DNA of 22,288 bases from UBA7446 sp964014735. Its GTDB lineage: Bacteria; Bacteroidota; Bacteroidia; Flavobacteriales; Flavobacteriaceae. The DNA is taken from NCBI GenBank assembly GCA_964014735.1, contig CAXHBH010000024.1, positions 1 through 22,288 on the forward strand. The letters run 5' to 3'. Every line of letters starts with the position of its first letter. Within the stretch, counting starts at the first letter, position 1. The notes beneath the pieces are model-generated. The model was not told the origin of the DNA, did not search any database, and saw only the letters and a program-made list of their open reading frames with translations. This document shows positions 8,135 through 15,628 of the stretch, piece after piece. Both the position numbers and the translations under genes were made by a program.

Positions 8135-8962
8135 TTATTTTCGGGCTTCCATAAATAGAGATGTTGGGTCGTAAAGGGTGTTGTCTTTAACGTCCAACTC
8201 ATATTTCTTCCAATTCATAATATCACTAGTATATGCTGTTTTAACTTTAATCTCTTTGAACCCAACCTCTTTTAATAGCTCACTAAGGGAAAACCTATCA
8301 TACATCCAATAATGTATTTCTCCTCCTAACCTAAAGCTTCCTACTCTATATTTTTTTCCTAAAAAAAAGTTAAGTGCTTTTTGTTTGATTAGCCTTAATG
8401 CGGCAACAAAAAAGTTAAATCTCCCTATTTCGTTTGAAACTCTATTAATTTTTTGAAGAGTGGTTTCGTTTTCATTTTCTCTTGTTTTAGCCCATCTAAT
8501 CCCCGCTCTTTTGTTGACGTACTTGTTGTCAAATAACTTGTTTTTAAGATAGTAATCTTTAGTTAGTCCGCCGCTTTTGTTTCTCACTGCTTGATCGTAG
8601 AGTTCGAAAACAGCCCAATGATAGGCCTCTATTGAATCTTTGCTAGGACTAACAAGGTTTTCCTTAAGTCGAGTTAAGTATTCATTTACAATGTTTTCTA
8701 AATCCGGTACAACAACACGAATTACACCTCCGTCATTTAAAACTCGATAGCATTCGTTTAGAAACTCTTTTGCGTTTTCTTTTGGAATGTGCTCAAGTAC
8801 TTGTGAATGGTAAACTGCTTCAAAACTATTGTTTTGATAAGGAAAGCCTCTAATTAAATTGGTGCTTTTAACATGCTTTTTGCTGGAGGAAACCATATCT
8901 ACGTTTTCCCAAATACTGTCTTTACTAAATTTTTTACCACAACCGACATTTAAGTATTTCAT
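8135..8962 (-). CDS. Class I SAM-dependent methyltransferase
   Basis: A 275-residue cytoplasmic protein with an N-terminal SAM-binding domain. Motif I is LNVGCGKK (4-11), followed by the acidic WENVDM (18-23), SQVLEHIPKENA (53-64) and the family block ECYRVLNDGGVIRVVVPDLE (70-89). This arrangement is that of the Methyltransf_11-type proteins common in polysaccharide loci, where they methylate a sugar hydroxyl or act on a modified residue. The region after residue 110 is lineage-specific and not recognisable. It starts close to residue 1 of the SAM fold, so the ATG at 8962 is well supported. It sits between a GT2 and a GT4 transferase with 44-50 bp gaps, one of the few unoverlapped places in the cassette. 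The substrate is unknown. Confidence 0.85.
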   Translation of the reverse strand: MKYLNVGCGKKFSKDSIWENVDMVSSSKKHVKSTNLIRGFPYQNNSFEAVYHSQVLEHIPKENAKEFLNECYRVLNDGGVIRVVVPDLENIVNEYLTRLKENLVSPSKDSIEAYHWAVFELYDQAVRNKSGGLTKDYYLKNKLFDNKYVNKRAGIRWAKTRENENETTLQKINRVSNEIGRFNFFVAALRLIKQKALNFFLGKKYRVGSFRLGGEIHYWMYDRFSLSELLKEVGFKEIKVKTAYTSDIMNWKKYELDVKDNTLYDPTSLFMEARK

Positions 8963-9006
8963 TTTGTTTTTTTGTGTTGTTTTTAGAGTAGTTTTAATCT
9001 ATGCTT

Positions 9007-9954
9007 TTAGTTCAGGTTTTTTTGCAGAGCTCTGCAAACTGCTTGTGAAATTTTCTTAGACCTATCAAATCGAAAATTAATAGCATGGTACATGATGTTA
9101 ATAAAAGACTCTATAATAGCTTTAAAAAAATTGTTCCTCCTATTAAGTGTATAGTAATATTTATAGTTTATGAATATACTATTTCGATAATAAAGAAATT
9201 CGAAAAACGGATTATCAATTTTTCTAACACAAATTGACAATGGAAATTTTAATACTATTGTCTTTTTATTAATCGGATGATAGTGAAGTGACTCAACAAC
9301 AGTAAAAAGAAGAACAGATTTCGACTTAAGCCTGAACAAAAACTCTATTTCATCACCCCAGATAAATAATTTTTTTTCAATATTGCCGAATTTGGTAATA
9401 ATTGATTTATTTAAAAAGGTGCCATTAAAAAAGCTTGGCTCTGGATTATCCACAATTTTTTTAGAATCAAATTTTGATTTGTTTAATTGACTCCCTTTTG
9501 AATCTAGCCAAAAAGAAAGTTTAGATTTATCGTTAACGTCCACCACAAGGGAGTTTGAAACACTCTCCGGTTTGTGGTTTTTTTTTAAAAAAAACAAACT
9601 GTCTTTGTGTGGAATCCCGTCATCATCCATCAACCATAGATAATCATACCCTAAACTAATTGCTAATTCAATTCCATAAAAAAAACCTCCTGCTCCACCA
9701 TCATTTGTTGTTTTTGAAACATAAAAGGTTTTTTGGCTGTTCAAATTTCCTTTTTGTATTATTCCCTGCTTTTTTTTTTGAAAACATTTTTGTGTTTTTA
9801 AGGTTTCTAAACACAAATCATACGTGGCGCTATCAGCAGAATTATCAATAACAATAATAGCATTTGGTTTTTCGCGTTGTGTTAAAATTCCGCTTAAACA
9901 TTGCCTAAGAAGATGTGGTTTCTTATATGTTACAATTATTGCTGCAGTTTTCAT
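9007..9954 (-). CDS. GT2-family glycosyltransferase, candidate galactofuranosyltransferase
   Basis: A GT-A fold transferase of 315 residues. It opens with AAIIVTYKKPHLLRQCL (4-20), then IVIDNSAD (34-41), NDGGAGGFFYGIELA (84-98), the metal-binding DDD at 110-112 within LWLMDDDGIPHKD, and WGDEIEFLFRLK (199-210) followed by HYH (224-226). The NxGGAGGF-DDD-W(G/x)DE-H arrangement resembles GlfT-like and rhamnosyltransferase branches of GT2. Its start overlaps the stop of the UDP-galactopyranose mutase gene by four bases (9951-9954), which points to UDP-Galf as donor; that is inference from context. The coding strand contains an A10 tract at codons for Gln-Lys-Lys-Lys (residues 59-62) and a T8A9 tract near residues 122-126. 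GC content is extremely low here (11 of 60 bases for 9121-9180, counted by hand). Confidence 0.8.
   Translation of the reverse strand: MKTAAIIVTYKKPHLLRQCLSGILTQREKPNAIIVIDNSADSATYDLCLETLKTQKCFQKKKQGIIQKGNLNSQKTFYVSKTTNDGGAGGFFYGIELAISLGYDYLWLMDDDGIPHKDSLFFLKKNHKPESVSNSLVVDVNDKSKLSFWLDSKGSQLNKSKFDSKKIVDNPEPSFFNGTFLNKSIITKFGNIEKKLFIWGDEIEFLFRLKSKSVLLFTVVESLHYHPINKKTIVLKFPLSICVRKIDNPFFEFLYYRNSIFINYKYYYTLNRRNNFFKAIIESFINIMYHAINFRFDRSKKISQAVCRALQKNLN
9770..9779 (-). repeat. Homopolymer A10 tract inside the GT2 gene
   Basis: Ten consecutive A on the coding strand inside codons 59-62 (Gln-Lys-Lys-Lys). A second slippery run, T8 followed by A9 on the coding strand, lies at 9578-9594 in the same gene. 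The frame is intact in this sequence. Slippage during replication or transcription would truncate the protein before the DDD motif. Confidence 0.6.
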
Positions 9955-11066
9955 TTAAAGCTTTTAATTTCTTTATCAATTGTCTTTAATGCACTTGCAA
10001 AAACTTGGTGCATATCATAATACTTATAAGTCCCTAATCTGCCTCCAAAAATGACTTTTTTGTCTGCCGCAGCCAACTTTTTATATTTGCTGTAGGTTTT
10101 ATTATTAATATTGTTGTTTATAGGGTAATAAGGCTCCTTGTTTTTGTCCCATTCTAATGGAAACTCTTTTGTAATTAAAGAAAATGGTTGGGTTCCAAAC
10201 TCAAAATGTTTATGCTCAAGGATGCGTGTAAATCTATTTTGGCTATCAGTATAATTAACCACTGCATTCCCCTGAAAGTTTTCGATTTCTAACATTTTCT
10301 CTTCAAATCTTAATGACCTATATTGTAAAATTCCAAATTTGTAGTTATAAAATTCGTCGATCATTCCTGTATAGATAATCTTGTTAGAACAGTTTTCGAA
10401 ATATTCCCTGTTCTTTAAAAAATCTGTATTTAGTTTTACATCTATGTTCTTTAACATTTTTTCGGAAATTTGAGTATAGCCCCCTTCTGGAATTCCTTGA
10501 TATTTGTCTTTAAAATAATTATTGTTGAAGGTTAGTCTTACAGGTAATCTTTTAATGATAAATGGTGGAAGTTCGTACGCCTTTCTGCCCCACTGTTTTT
10601 CTGTATAGTGCTTAATAAGTTTTTCGTAAATTTCCTCGCCAACTAAAACAAGAGCTTGTTCTTCAAGGTTTTTGGGTTTTTTTATTCTGCTGTATTTCTT
10701 TCTTTCTGTCTCAAGCTTTTTAAAAGCTTCTATTGGAGTTTTTGTTCCCCACATCTGATAAAAAGTATTCATGTTAAAGGGTAAATTAAACAGATCGCCC
10801 TTGTAATTTGCCATCGGAGAATTTATAAAATTATTAAATGACACAAACTGATGTAAATAATCCCAAATTTTTTTGTCACTTGTGTGAAAAATATGTGCCC
10901 CGTATTTATGAACATTAATCCCGCTTTGATTTTCGGTATACGTGTTTCCTGCTAAATGAGGTCTTTTATCGATAACTAAACATTTTTTTCCTGCTTTTGT
11001 TAGCTCGAAAGCACATGTCGAACCAAATGGCCCAGCACCAACAATTAAATAATCGTACTTTCTCAT
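9951..11066 (-). CDS. glf: UDP-galactopyranose mutase
   Basis: FAD flavoenzyme that interconverts UDP-galactopyranose and UDP-galactofuranose, supplying Galf for surface glycans. It has 371 residues, a normal length. The FAD-binding motif VGAGPFGS (9-16) is at the N terminus, with the ribose-binding acidic end DKRPHLAGNTY (33-43) and HKYGAHIFHTSDKKIW (53-68). Further on are EKQWGRKAYELPP, LTFNNNYFKDKYQGIPEGGY and the C-terminal FGGRLGTYKYYDMHQ, all hallmark Glf blocks. It overlaps both the flippase gene upstream (11063-11066) and the GT2 gene downstream (9951-9954) by four bases. This forms a Galf-making and Galf-using module if the GT2 assignment is right. Confidence 0.96.
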   Translation of the reverse strand: MRKYDYLIVGAGPFGSTCAFELTKAGKKCLVIDKRPHLAGNTYTENQSGINVHKYGAHIFHTSDKKIWDYLHQFVSFNNFINSPMANYKGDLFNLPFNMNTFYQMWGTKTPIEAFKKLETERKKYSRIKKPKNLEEQALVLVGEEIYEKLIKHYTEKQWGRKAYELPPFIIKRLPVRLTFNNNYFKDKYQGIPEGGYTQISEKMLKNIDVKLNTDFLKNREYFENCSNKIIYTGMIDEFYNYKFGILQYRSLRFEEKMLEIENFQGNAVVNYTDSQNRFTRILEHKHFEFGTQPFSLITKEFPLEWDKNKEPYYPINNNINNKTYSKYKKLAAADKKVIFGGRLGTYKYYDMHQVFASALKTIDKEIKSFK

Positions 11067-12316
11067 AATAATAATTTATTTCTAACAATATATAACAACA
11101 TTTGAGAAGTAACATAAATTTCAGTTATAACAGCAATCCAGCTTAAAGAATGGATGTCTATACTTTTTGTCGTGTAAAGAACAAGCGCGCCTGTTAGGTA
11201 AAAAATTACTGAGTTTACCATAATTTGAGAGAATTTTTTTATATGTCCAAATACAACCAGCCTTAGATTACCTAAAAACTGACTAAGGCTTACAAATAAT
11301 GCTGAGAGTAATAAAATATTTAAGATTTCTTTTGTGTTAAGCATTTCTTTTGAGCCCAATAGTTCGATAATACCACTGGAAAAAGCATATGTAAAAAGCA
11401 TAAGTAAAATCGTAATAGAAACACCAAGAGTCATTAGTTTGTTTATTTCATCAATCTTTTTATTTCTAGAAAACGTTGGGAATGCGGCTTGAACCAACAT
11501 AATTACCGGCAATTTAATTACGTTTAAAATCTTTTCTGCTAAATCATAATAAGAAACTTCATTCATCCCTAAAGCAGATCCAATGATAATTCTATTGGCG
11601 TTTACATAAATTTGTTTGGAGGAGGACGAGATAAAAAGCGGAAAGCTTTCCGCGGCTATTTTTTTTATAACATTGAACGGTGGTTTAATCATATTGATTT
11701 TTTCCTTATAAAAAATGATGTGTCCCGATATTATCCCTGAAATTAAAACGCCTGTCCCTTGAAATATTGGCACTAATAAATCATCTGTTTCTTTTTTTAC
11801 ATACATGAAAATTAGTGCCGTAAAAATTATCTTTGAAATCACTCCTACGGCTGTTAGATATTTTAATTTATCAACTCCTAAAAAGTACCATTGAGGAAAT
11901 ATAATTTCTTCTAATGTAACTATGTAGCATATTAGAAAAAGTAGCCATAACTGATTTACTTTGGGGACAACCAATATTAAAACAACTAATAAAATTGTTG
12001 TGACGGTAAACAAAAAAAGCTTAATTATAGTGATTGATGAAAAAATTTCAGATAATCTTTTGTTATCCCTCGCGTTTTCTGCAACAATTTTTGCTCCGTA
12101 CAAATTAAAACCAAAATTTATAACAAGAGTAAAATAAACTATTGCTGATTGTACAAAAATAATTGTGCCGTAAACATTTGCCCCTAAAACTCTAATTAAA
12201 TATGGATAGGTTGCTAAAGGCAACAGAATAGAAAGTAGTTTCAAAAATGATAAATGGCCAACGTTTTTTATGATTCCCTTGAAATTGTATATGTTATGAC
12301 CTTTGTGCTTTATCAT
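11063..12316 (-). CDS. wzx: Wzx-type lipid-linked oligosaccharide flippase (MOP superfamily)
   Basis: Integral inner-membrane protein of 417 residues with about twelve hydrophobic segments spread evenly. The N-terminal part reads LSFLKLLSILLPLATYPYLIRVLGANVYG (22-50 region, split by a proline kink), the standard opening of Wzx/RfbX polysaccharide exporters, followed by FVQSAIVYFTLVINFGFN. It is expected to flip the undecaprenyl-PP-linked repeat unit to the periplasmic face, where the Wzy-like proteins encoded downstream would polymerise it. The ATG at 12316 follows a 111-bp gap, the longest within the locus. A 14-codon ORF from an upstream ATG at 12338 overlaps the start in another frame and is probably chance. 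Specificity for the sugar unit cannot be read. Confidence 0.9.
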   Translation of the reverse strand: MIKHKGHNIYNFKGIIKNVGHLSFLKLLSILLPLATYPYLIRVLGANVYGTIIFVQSAIVYFTLVINFGFNLYGAKIVAENARDNKRLSEIFSSITIIKLFLFTVTTILLVVLILVVPKVNQLWLLFLICYIVTLEEIIFPQWYFLGVDKLKYLTAVGVISKIIFTALIFMYVKKETDDLLVPIFQGTGVLISGIISGHIIFYKEKINMIKPPFNVIKKIAAESFPLFISSSSKQIYVNANRIIIGSALGMNEVSYYDLAEKILNVIKLPVIMLVQAAFPTFSRNKKIDEINKLMTLGVSITILLMLFTYAFSSGIIELLGSKEMLNTKEILNILLLSALFVSLSQFLGNLRLVVFGHIKKFSQIMVNSVIFYLTGALVLYTTKSIDIHSLSWIAVITEIYVTSQMLLYIVRNKLLL

Positions 12317-12427
12317 TTAGTTTTAAAAATATTTGCATAATTGATCCCTCAGCTCCAATAGTTTGGGGGAAAATTTTATTTTCTGCTGTTTAATGAAACG
12401 GTTTTTTTAATCATTAAGGGTGTTGGT

Positions 12428-13477
12428 TTAAATTATATTAGTGTTTTTTTGTGAAAATTTATTTTTCCAAAGCACAAGTTCCTCAAGCCCCTCTCTAAGC
12501 TTCTTAAAATTGTTTCTTTTAATGCTTGTCTTTGTAAGGATTCTCGTTGAATCTGCATGGGTGAGAGTAACATCTCCTAATTGCATTTTCAAAAATACTT
12601 TTTTAGCCGTAATTCCTGAAACTTCTTCTAATGTGTTAATAAAGTCCATTAGCTTAATTGGTTTTGATGACCCTATGTTAAAAAGTTCATGATCGCTGAA
12701 AAAATCAATAGGTAAGGAGGTTACTCTGGACACAATTTCAACAACATCTTCGATATAGGTAAAGTCCCTAGTCATCTGGCCATTATTATAGATCTCTATT
12801 TTCTCACCGTTAAGCATTTTTTTTAAAAACTTCATCGGAGCCATATCAGGTCTGCCCCAAGGTCCATAAACTGTAAAAAATCTTAACCCAATCGTTTGAA
12901 TACCATAAAGACTACTGTAAGAATGTGCAATAACTTCATTTGCTTTTTTAGTTGCAGCGTATAGACTTACTGGACAATCTGTATTGTTGTCCTCAGTAAA
13001 AGGCCCCTCAAATCTGCTGCCATAAACAGAAGAACTCGATGCAAATAAAATACGTTCTACACTAAAATCCTTACAGGTTTCCAATAGCGAAACTAAACCA
13101 CTAATATTAGAGTCAATGTAGGTTTGTGGATTAACTATTGAGTAGCGAACTCCAGCTTGCGCAGCCAAGTTTACAACTTGTTTAAACCCATGCTCGTTGA
13201 AAAGATTTTTTAAAAATGTGCTATCTCTTAAGTCTGCTTTGTAAAATGTAATTTTACTCTTTTCCGATTTTATTTTTTTATGATTTTCAAAAGGCCCTAT
13301 GAGGCCCATGTCTTGTAGTCGAGCGTGTTTGAGCTCAACGTCATAATAGTCGTTGAGGTTGTCAATTCCAACAACCGCATAACCTAGGTCTGCAATTTTT
13401 TTAGCTAATGCATGCCCTATAAACCCAGCTATTCCTGTTATTAAAATTGGCGTTTTTTCTAAAATCTTATTTCCCAT
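12428..13477 (-). CDS. UDP-glucuronate 4-epimerase (NAD-dependent, GalE-like SDR)
   Basis: Extended SDR of 349 residues that interconverts UDP-glucuronate and UDP-galacturonate. Seen directly: TGIAGFIG (14-21), GIDNLNDYYDVELKHARL (37-54), whose NLNDYYD block is typical of uronate epimerases such as CapI/LspL, AAQAGVRYS (105-113), FASSSSVYG (145-153), Tyr173-x3-Lys177 in YAATKK, and LRFFTVYGPWGRPDMA (198-213). These blocks favour the uronate enzyme over ordinary GalE. Its substrate would come from the ugd gene at the other end of the window. The ATG shares one base with the rfbD stop (TAATG), and this junction coincides with a missing RfbD C terminus. Confidence 0.9.
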   Translation of the reverse strand: MGNKILEKTPILITGIAGFIGHALAKKIADLGYAVVGIDNLNDYYDVELKHARLQDMGLIGPFENHKKIKSEKSKITFYKADLRDSTFLKNLFNEHGFKQVVNLAAQAGVRYSIVNPQTYIDSNISGLVSLLETCKDFSVERILFASSSSVYGSRFEGPFTEDNNTDCPVSLYAATKKANEVIAHSYSSLYGIQTIGLRFFTVYGPWGRPDMAPMKFLKKMLNGEKIEIYNNGQMTRDFTYIEDVVEIVSRVTSLPIDFFSDHELFNIGSSKPIKLMDFINTLEEVSGITAKKVFLKMQLGDVTLTHADSTRILTKTSIKRNNFKKLREGLEELVLWKNKFSQKNTNII

Positions 13478-14241
13478 TATTTTAACCCCGTATATTTAGG
13501 CCTAAGCACATATCGCTTTGGTGTGTTTGACTTTCTTTGATTTATCTTTGAGTTATCATCAACAATTTTTTTGGCCAACTCATACCAACTCATCGTTTTT
13601 CCGTCGCTAAAGTGTTCCAAATTATAGGCAAACGCAGATTTGAATATTTTACTAAGCAAAAATACAGCTAAATTTGGGGCATAGGTAGGCGTACCGTACA
13701 AATCACTAACAACTTCCAGTTGTGGGTTTGTCTTTGCTTTTTCTAAAATTTTAGTTTGGAAATTGTTCCCATATCCCGAATACAGCCAAGACGTACGCAC
13801 AATACAATGATCGCCTCCTACTGCCGCTATGGCTTTTTCGCCTGCAAGCTTTGATGCGCCATAGACATTTATGGGGTTTGGGGTGTCTTCCGTTGTATAG
13901 GCGGTTCCTTTAGTGCCATCAAAAACATAGTCCGTAGAAATATGAACCAAAAAAACGCCGTGTTTTTTACAGACCTCTGCCAATAAGCGTGGTGCCGTTT
14001 CATTTAACAAATACGCCGCTTGAGGTTCTTGCTCAGCTTTGTCGACATCAGTGTAAGCAGCTGCGTTTATACAGTAATCTAAGTGCATGTTTTCAAAAAA
14101 AGCGACGAGGTGTTTTTCATTGGTAATATCCAATTCCGCTTTTCCAGCAAATACAAACTGAAGTTCAAGAAAATTAGCCGTTGCAGCCTGTATGGCTAAA
14201 CCCAGCTGCCCGTTCGCCCCTGTAACTAAAACGTTTTTCAT
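13477..14241 (-). CDS. rfbD: dTDP-4-dehydrorhamnose reductase, C-terminally shortened
   Basis: Final step of dTDP-L-rhamnose synthesis, the NAD(P)H-dependent reduction of dTDP-4-keto-rhamnose. Motifs present are GANGQLG (8-14), NAAAYTDVDKAE (59-70), HISTDYVFDG (100-109), Tyr127-x3-Lys131 in YGASK, RTSWLYSGYGNNF (149-161) and SDLYGTPTYAPNLA (179-192). The protein stops at residue 254, right after a VLRPKYTGLK segment. In other RmlD proteins this arginine-proline region is followed by roughly 25-35 more residues (SKI...F.I..PDWK-like helices), so the usual 280-300 length is not reached. The TAA overlaps the ATG of the uronate epimerase. The last 80 bases are more AT-rich than the rest. It may be active, impaired or replaced by another copy; the sequence cannot tell. 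Confidence 0.93.
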   Translation of the reverse strand: MKNVLVTGANGQLGLAIQAATANFLELQFVFAGKAELDITNEKHLVAFFENMHLDYCINAAAYTDVDKAEQEPQAAYLLNETAPRLLAEVCKKHGVFLVHISTDYVFDGTKGTAYTTEDTPNPINVYGASKLAGEKAIAAVGGDHCIVRTSWLYSGYGNNFQTKILEKAKTNPQLEVVSDLYGTPTYAPNLAVFLLSKIFKSAFAYNLEHFSDGKTMSWYELAKKIVDDNSKINQRKSNTPKRYVLRPKYTGLK

Positions 14242-14783
14242 TCTTTGAAGTCATTAAATGATGGCAGTTCCAAATCTTTGAGTGAGATGCGTTGCTTATC
14301 ATTGGTAATGCGCCAGTCAATCTTAAGCGTTTGATCAAATGGATAAATCCCTTTTTCGGCCTCATTGTTGTAATACGCATCGCATTTGTAACATACGGTT
14401 GCCGATTCAGAAAGTACCGAAAATCCATGCGCAAGTCCTTTTGGTATCCATAACTGAAAATTATTTTCAGACGATAATTCTACCGCAAGGTATTGGCCAT
14501 AAGTAGGCGAATTAGGTCTTAAATCGACAACAACATCCAAAATACGCCCATGTGCTACTTGAACCAATTTAGACTGTGCATACTTACCTGTTTGAAGGTG
14601 AAGTCCTCGAATGGTTCCGTAGTGTGAAAATGATTGGTTGTCTTGAACAAACGCGCCGTTGTATGATCCAAGGTCTTGCATCCAAGATTCACGATAGGTT
14701 TCCATAAAGTACCCGCGGGCGTCGTTATGGCTCTTTGGTGTTAATAGCACACAATCTTTAAGCTTGGTTTTTTCAATTTGCAT
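14238..14783 (-). CDS. rfbC: dTDP-4-dehydrorhamnose 3,5-epimerase
   Basis: Cofactor-free cupin that epimerises C3 and C5 of dTDP-4-keto-6-deoxyglucose, the third step toward dTDP-L-rhamnose. It has 181 residues, the normal length. Seen directly: FMETYRESW (26-34), FVQDNQSFSHYGTIRGLHLQ with the catalytic-type His62, KLVQVAHGRILDVVVDLR (72-89), PTYGQY (93-98), LWIPKGLAHGFSVL (111-124, with His119), and YKCDAYYNNEAEKGI (132-146), which contains the expected active-site Tyr. RGLHLQ replaces the more common RGLHYQ, a tolerated variant. It follows rfbA by two bases and overlaps rfbD by four. Confidence 0.96.
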   Translation of the reverse strand: MQIEKTKLKDCVLLTPKSHNDARGYFMETYRESWMQDLGSYNGAFVQDNQSFSHYGTIRGLHLQTGKYAQSKLVQVAHGRILDVVVDLRPNSPTYGQYLAVELSSENNFQLWIPKGLAHGFSVLSESATVCYKCDAYYNNEAEKGIYPFDQTLKIDWRITNDKQRISLKDLELPSFNDFKE

Positions 14784-14785
14784 GC

Positions 14786-15628
14786 TTACGTATTTGAAGT
14801 CATGTTCTTTGTTAATGGAGTTGTTAACTGTTGGTATTGTTTTTTATTGATGTACCCCATCTGCAGCGCTACGTCCTCTATTGCGCCAATACGAACTCCT
14901 TGCCTCTCTTGCAGCACCTGAACAAACTGTGACGCCTGCATAAGAGAAGAAAATGTTCCTGTGTCAAGCCAAGCCGTTCCGCTATCCAGTACTTGTGCCT
15001 GAAGCTTTTGTTTTTTTAAATACGCCTTATTTACGTCTGTTATTTCCAACTCGCCCCTTATGCTGGGTTTAATCTGTTTTGCGATTGAAACCACTTCGTT
15101 GTCGTAAAAATAAATTCCTGGCACGGCATAGTTAGATTTTGGATTCTGTGGTTTTTCCTCTAAGGAAATAGCATTCCCTTTTGCGTCAAACTCTACCACA
15201 CCATAACGCTCTGGGTCTTTAACGCTATATGCAAAAATAGTTCCGCCATTTGGGTTTTTACAAGACTGTAGTTTGCCTTGAAGGCCTGTTCCGTAAAAAA
15301 TATTGTCTCCTAAAATAAGGGCGACGGAGTCACTCCCAATAAACGATTCGCCAATCAAAAAGGCTTGCGCCAAGCCCTTTGGCTCTGGCTGGACCGCATA
15401 GGAAAACGAACAGCCTAGTTGCGAACCGTTTCCAAGTAGTCGTTCAAAAAGAGGTAAATCCCTTGGTGTTGAGATAATCAAAATCTCACGAATACCCGTT
15501 TGTATCAAGGTTGAAAGCGGGTAATAAATCATGGGTTTATCATATACCGGTATCAGCTGTTTGCTTACCGATAAAGTTATCGGGTGTAGTCGTGTTCCAG
15601 AACCACCAGCAAGTATTATTCCCTTCAT
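14786..15628 (-). CDS. rfbA: Glucose-1-phosphate thymidylyltransferase
   Basis: Makes dTDP-glucose from glucose-1-phosphate and dTTP, the first step of the dTDP-rhamnose pathway. The 280-residue product has the nucleotidyltransferase signature AGGSGTRLHP (7-16), the RmlA block VSKQLIPVYDKPMIYYPLS (21-39), PEPKGLAQAF (81-90), LILGDNIFYG (104-113), and later LEEKPQNPKS and ITDVNKAYL. It ends with the RmlA C-terminal part including GTAWLDTGTFSSLMQASQFV. Length and motifs are those of short bacterial RmlA. The start overlaps the rfbB stop by four bases (15625-15628). Confidence 0.97.
   Translation of the reverse strand: MKGIILAGGSGTRLHPITLSVSKQLIPVYDKPMIYYPLSTLIQTGIREILIISTPRDLPLFERLLGNGSQLGCSFSYAVQPEPKGLAQAFLIGESFIGSDSVALILGDNIFYGTGLQGKLQSCKNPNGGTIFAYSVKDPERYGVVEFDAKGNAISLEEKPQNPKSNYAVPGIYFYDNEVVSIAKQIKPSIRGELEITDVNKAYLKKQKLQAQVLDSGTAWLDTGTFSSLMQASQFVQVLQERQGVRIGAIEDVALQMGYINKKQYQQLTTPLTKNMTSNT

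Noticed and set aside
9578..9594. T9A8 (plus strand) run as a frameshift error in the GT2 gene
   Set aside because: The frame is continuous across it and the residues on both sides match the GT2 order, so no break is present.
12294..12338. 14-codon upstream ORF overlapping the wzx start
   Set aside because: It is out of frame with wzx, has no ribosome-binding signal and no pattern suggesting a leader peptide; most likely chance.
12390..12417. Inverted repeat TTAATGA...TCATTAA in the gap before wzx
   Set aside because: The 7-bp arms are entirely A/T-rich with a 14-base loop and no adjoining T run of terminator type on the coding strand; expected by chance in such AT-rich DNA.
14174..14434. 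86-codon minus-strand ORF across the rfbD/rfbC junction
   Set aside because: It is an alternative frame wholly inside two firmly identified genes, with a low-complexity, basic product and no recognisable motif.
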